A DNA stretch of 64,000 nt from an uncultured Draconibacterium sp. Its GTDB lineage: Bacteria > Bacteroidota > Bacteroidia > Bacteroidales > Prolixibacteraceae. The stretch is taken from assembly GCF_963675065.1 (NCBI RefSeq), contig NZ_OY775905.1, forward strand, positions 248,001-312,000, given 5' to 3'. Below, piece by piece: positions 62,430-64,000 of this stretch (position 1 is the first letter of the stretch; every line of letters starts with the position of its first letter). Made by a program: the position numbers and the translations under genes. Under the pieces are notes generated by a model, which saw nothing but the letters and a program-made list of their open reading frames with translations, was not told the DNA's origin and made no database searches.

Positions 62430-63038
62430 TTAATCTTTTCGTCCGATCTCGGTGCTTTCAATCATTTTAAACAGCATTTCGCGAGCTCTGAAAAGCTGTG
62501 CTTTAACTGTTCCGAGCGGCAAATCTAACTCTTTTGCTATTTCTTCGTACGAAAACTCCCTGAAATAACGAAGCTCGACCAGAATTTGATAACGCGGCTT
62601 TAACTTTCGCACTACACGCCGCAACAAAATGGCCTTTTGCTGACGGATCAGCTTTTCTTCCGGATCAGGATCTTTCGACCTAAGTTTTATGGTTTCGCTG
62701 TTATCATCCTGCCCGTTGTTTTCGATGGGTACGTGCACGCCCTTTTTCTTACGTAAGAAATCGATGCAATTATTCGATGCAATTTTAAACAACCAGGTGC
62801 TGAATGCGTATGTTGGCGAGTATTGATGGAGACTTTTAAATGCCTTTCCAAATGCTTCAAGTGTCAGGTCTTCGGCATCGCTGCGGTTATTCACCATTTT
62901 AAGCAGCATAAAATAAATGGCGTCTTTGTAGCGGTTTAACAATCGGGCAAAAGCTTTATCGTCGCCAGCTAAGGCTGCTTTTACAAGCTCGTAGTCCTGC
63001 CGAGCTTTTTCCGATAGTATTACCCCCTGTTTTTCCAT
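62430..63038 (-). CDS. ECF-type RNA polymerase sigma factor (second)
   Basis: 202 residues. Region 2: DKAFARLLNRYKDAIYFML and NNRSDAEDLTLEAFGKAF, then FSTWLFKIASNNCIDFLRKK. A charged linker follows, then region 4: KLKPRYQILVELRYFREFSYEEIAKEL and LPLGTVKAQLFRAREML. There is no adjacent anti-sigma gene. Its start overlaps the 3' end of the glycosyltransferase by 19 bases, and rsmG follows at once, so it sits inside a dense transcript rather than in a sensor cassette. Confidence 0.93.
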   Translation of the reverse strand: MEKQGVILSEKARQDYELVKAALAGDDKAFARLLNRYKDAIYFMLLKMVNNRSDAEDLTLEAFGKAFKSLHQYSPTYAFSTWLFKIASNNCIDFLRKKKGVHVPIENNGQDDNSETIKLRSKDPDPEEKLIRQQKAILLRRVVRKLKPRYQILVELRYFREFSYEEIAKELDLPLGTVKAQLFRAREMLFKMIESTEIGRKD

Positions 63039-64000
63039 TTGTGATTTTGACTTTGCCGATTAAAGCTCCATCTGAAAAAAAGTTTATAAAAAGGCATTAT
63101 AACACTGAACACTAACGAAGTTATGAATAATTTACGTTCATTCAAACGTTTCTGCAATATTTTTATGATAACCATGAAAACCAACAACTTAACTACCACT
63201 AAGATTGCAATAATAGGCCACAACTTGAATGTAACCAATAAAACAAGTGCAACAAAAAGAGGATATAAGACCTGAGTTAACCTGTCGAGAAGCAATACAA
63301 ACTGCTTCCATTTACTCAGATGTTTTTCAATACGAATACTTTTACGAACCAAATCCTTGAATTCTGAATGACCAACAGCAACCTGTTTTGTAAGAATGCT
63401 TTTGTCATTAAAACAGAACTCGACATTCATTTTTCGGATAAAACGGTTAATTACCAGTTCGAGGTTTGCATAAGGCTCCTGCACCTTACTACCCAACCCT
63501 CCCAGTTTAAAGTATTCCGCCTTTTTGAAAACAACATTTTCCTCGTTATAAACAAACGCTAATCCGTTAATTGAGTACGATGCACTTCTTACCTGCTGAA
63601 AGAAATTTTCGATACGGTAAAATTTATTAAACCGGTTTTTGCTTGTACTAATAGTAGTGTAAGCCACTTTTACCAAAACCGGATCGGCCGCTTTTTTATC
63701 TATTTCATCCAACCAGTCCTGCGACGGATTTTGTGCACTTACCGGGTATACCATTACCCAATCCTTTTCGGCCGACTTTAATGCAATGTTTTGCGATAAT
63801 TTTTCGGAATAACGTGTTTCCTGGCTTAGCGAAGAAAGCTTCATTCGTTGGTAGCGCTGTTTCAGCACCCCCAATACCGACAAGGTATTGTCTTGCGAAA
63901 AATCATCAACTACCACAACTTCCATATCCGGATTTTCCAAATTCAGTAAATTCGGCAAAGTTTCGCGACAATTTTCTTCTTCGTTTCGCACTACCATTAA
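63020..64000 (-). CDS. Glycosyltransferase family 2 protein (partial at the right edge)
   Basis: At least 326 residues, with the 5' end beyond the window. The frame is still open at 64000 and the ATG at 63997 lies inside the usual VVRNEEEN start motif, so it is not the true start. GT-A fold features: VVRNEEENCRETLPNLL, VVVVDDFSQDNT, and a degenerate acceptor region (NGLAFVYNEENVVF). Two or three hydrophobic C-terminal segments (about 235-310) anchor it in the inner membrane. The substrate is unknown, probably a lipid-linked or surface glycan. Confidence 0.85.
   Translation of the reverse strand, partial: LMVVRNEEENCRETLPNLLNLENPDMEVVVVDDFSQDNTLSVLGVLKQRYQRMKLSSLSQETRYSEKLSQNIALKSAEKDWVMVYPVSAQNPSQDWLDEIDKKAADPVLVKVAYTTISTSKNRFNKFYRIENFFQQVRSASYSINGLAFVYNEENVVFKKAEYFKLGGLGSKVQEPYANLELVINRFIRKMNVEFCFNDKSILTKQVAVGHSEFKDLVRKSIRIEKHLSKWKQFVLLLDRLTQVLYPLFVALVLLVTFKLWPIIAILVVVKLLVFMVIIKILQKRLNERKLFITSLVFSVIMPFYKLFFRWSFNRQSQNHKWKNRG

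Overview
The window comes from the chromosome of a Bacteroidota bacterium, most likely an anaerobic or facultatively anaerobic relative of the Marinilabiliales/Prolixibacteraceae. The genus cannot be fixed from sequence alone. The evidence is the gene content: two SusC/SusD pairs, a GldB lipoprotein, a fused MurF-alanine racemase, a DUF1573 protein, a PASTA-RluD-Ddl cluster, and promoters of the Bacteroidota type (TTTG, 19 bases, TAnnTTTG), two of them perfect (286-316 and 29906-29936). No tRNA, rRNA, CRISPR array, prophage or complete insertion sequence is visible.

Layout. 1-4865: the dnaJ 3' end, a Crp/Fnr regulator, serA and transketolase. 4982-13419: two very large paralogous PAS hybrid histidine kinases in tandem. 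13499-16876: the pta-ackA acetate pathway on the minus strand. 17250-21620: an ECF sigma factor overlapping a gene for a protein that joins a cytoplasmic/inner-membrane N-terminus to an outer-membrane barrel, divergent from a serpin lipoprotein and a second lipoprotein. The intergenic region between them carries GTCGAC/GCTGTCG repeats. 21800-27595: FadL-like porin, lipoamide dehydrogenase, MeaB GTPase and DUF1573 protein, all minus. 27755-34845: an RprXY-like two-component system, rpmH (L34), PASTA protein, a frameshifted rluD, ddl and dnaB, all plus. 35000-39198: a secreted Bacteroidota protein, rlmF, a gene remnant, a periplasmic hypothetical protein and a cluster of palindromic repeats. 39199-49523: two tandem SusD/SusC pairs with long leaders. 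50235-61634: yjjG-rsmI-acidic protein, tdk-murF/alr, a second Crp/Fnr regulator, nadE, gldB, a DUF1080 lipoprotein and phosphofructokinase. 61802-64000: rsmG, an ECF sigma factor and a glycosyltransferase cut by the window edge.

How it fits together. Central carbon genes (transketolase, Pfk, Pta-AckA, LpdA, MeaB, SerA) suit a fermentative saccharolytic lifestyle. The SusCD pairs, FadL homologue and lipoproteins serve the outer membrane. Ddl and MurF/Alr make the D-Ala-D-Ala part of peptidoglycan. Much of the regulatory content looks outward: three membrane-associated or PAS-type sensor kinases, two Crp/Fnr proteins and two ECF sigma factors.

Points most worth a second look are the sigma factor/membrane-spanning barrel pair facing a serpin, the tandem PAS kinases, the duplicated leader element upstream of both susC genes, the family of structured repeats at 38636-39079 and 59477-59548, the rluD frameshift pinned to a run of C, and a phosphofructokinase with non-canonical donor-site residues. 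I did not find a clearly new multi-gene defence or mobile system here.
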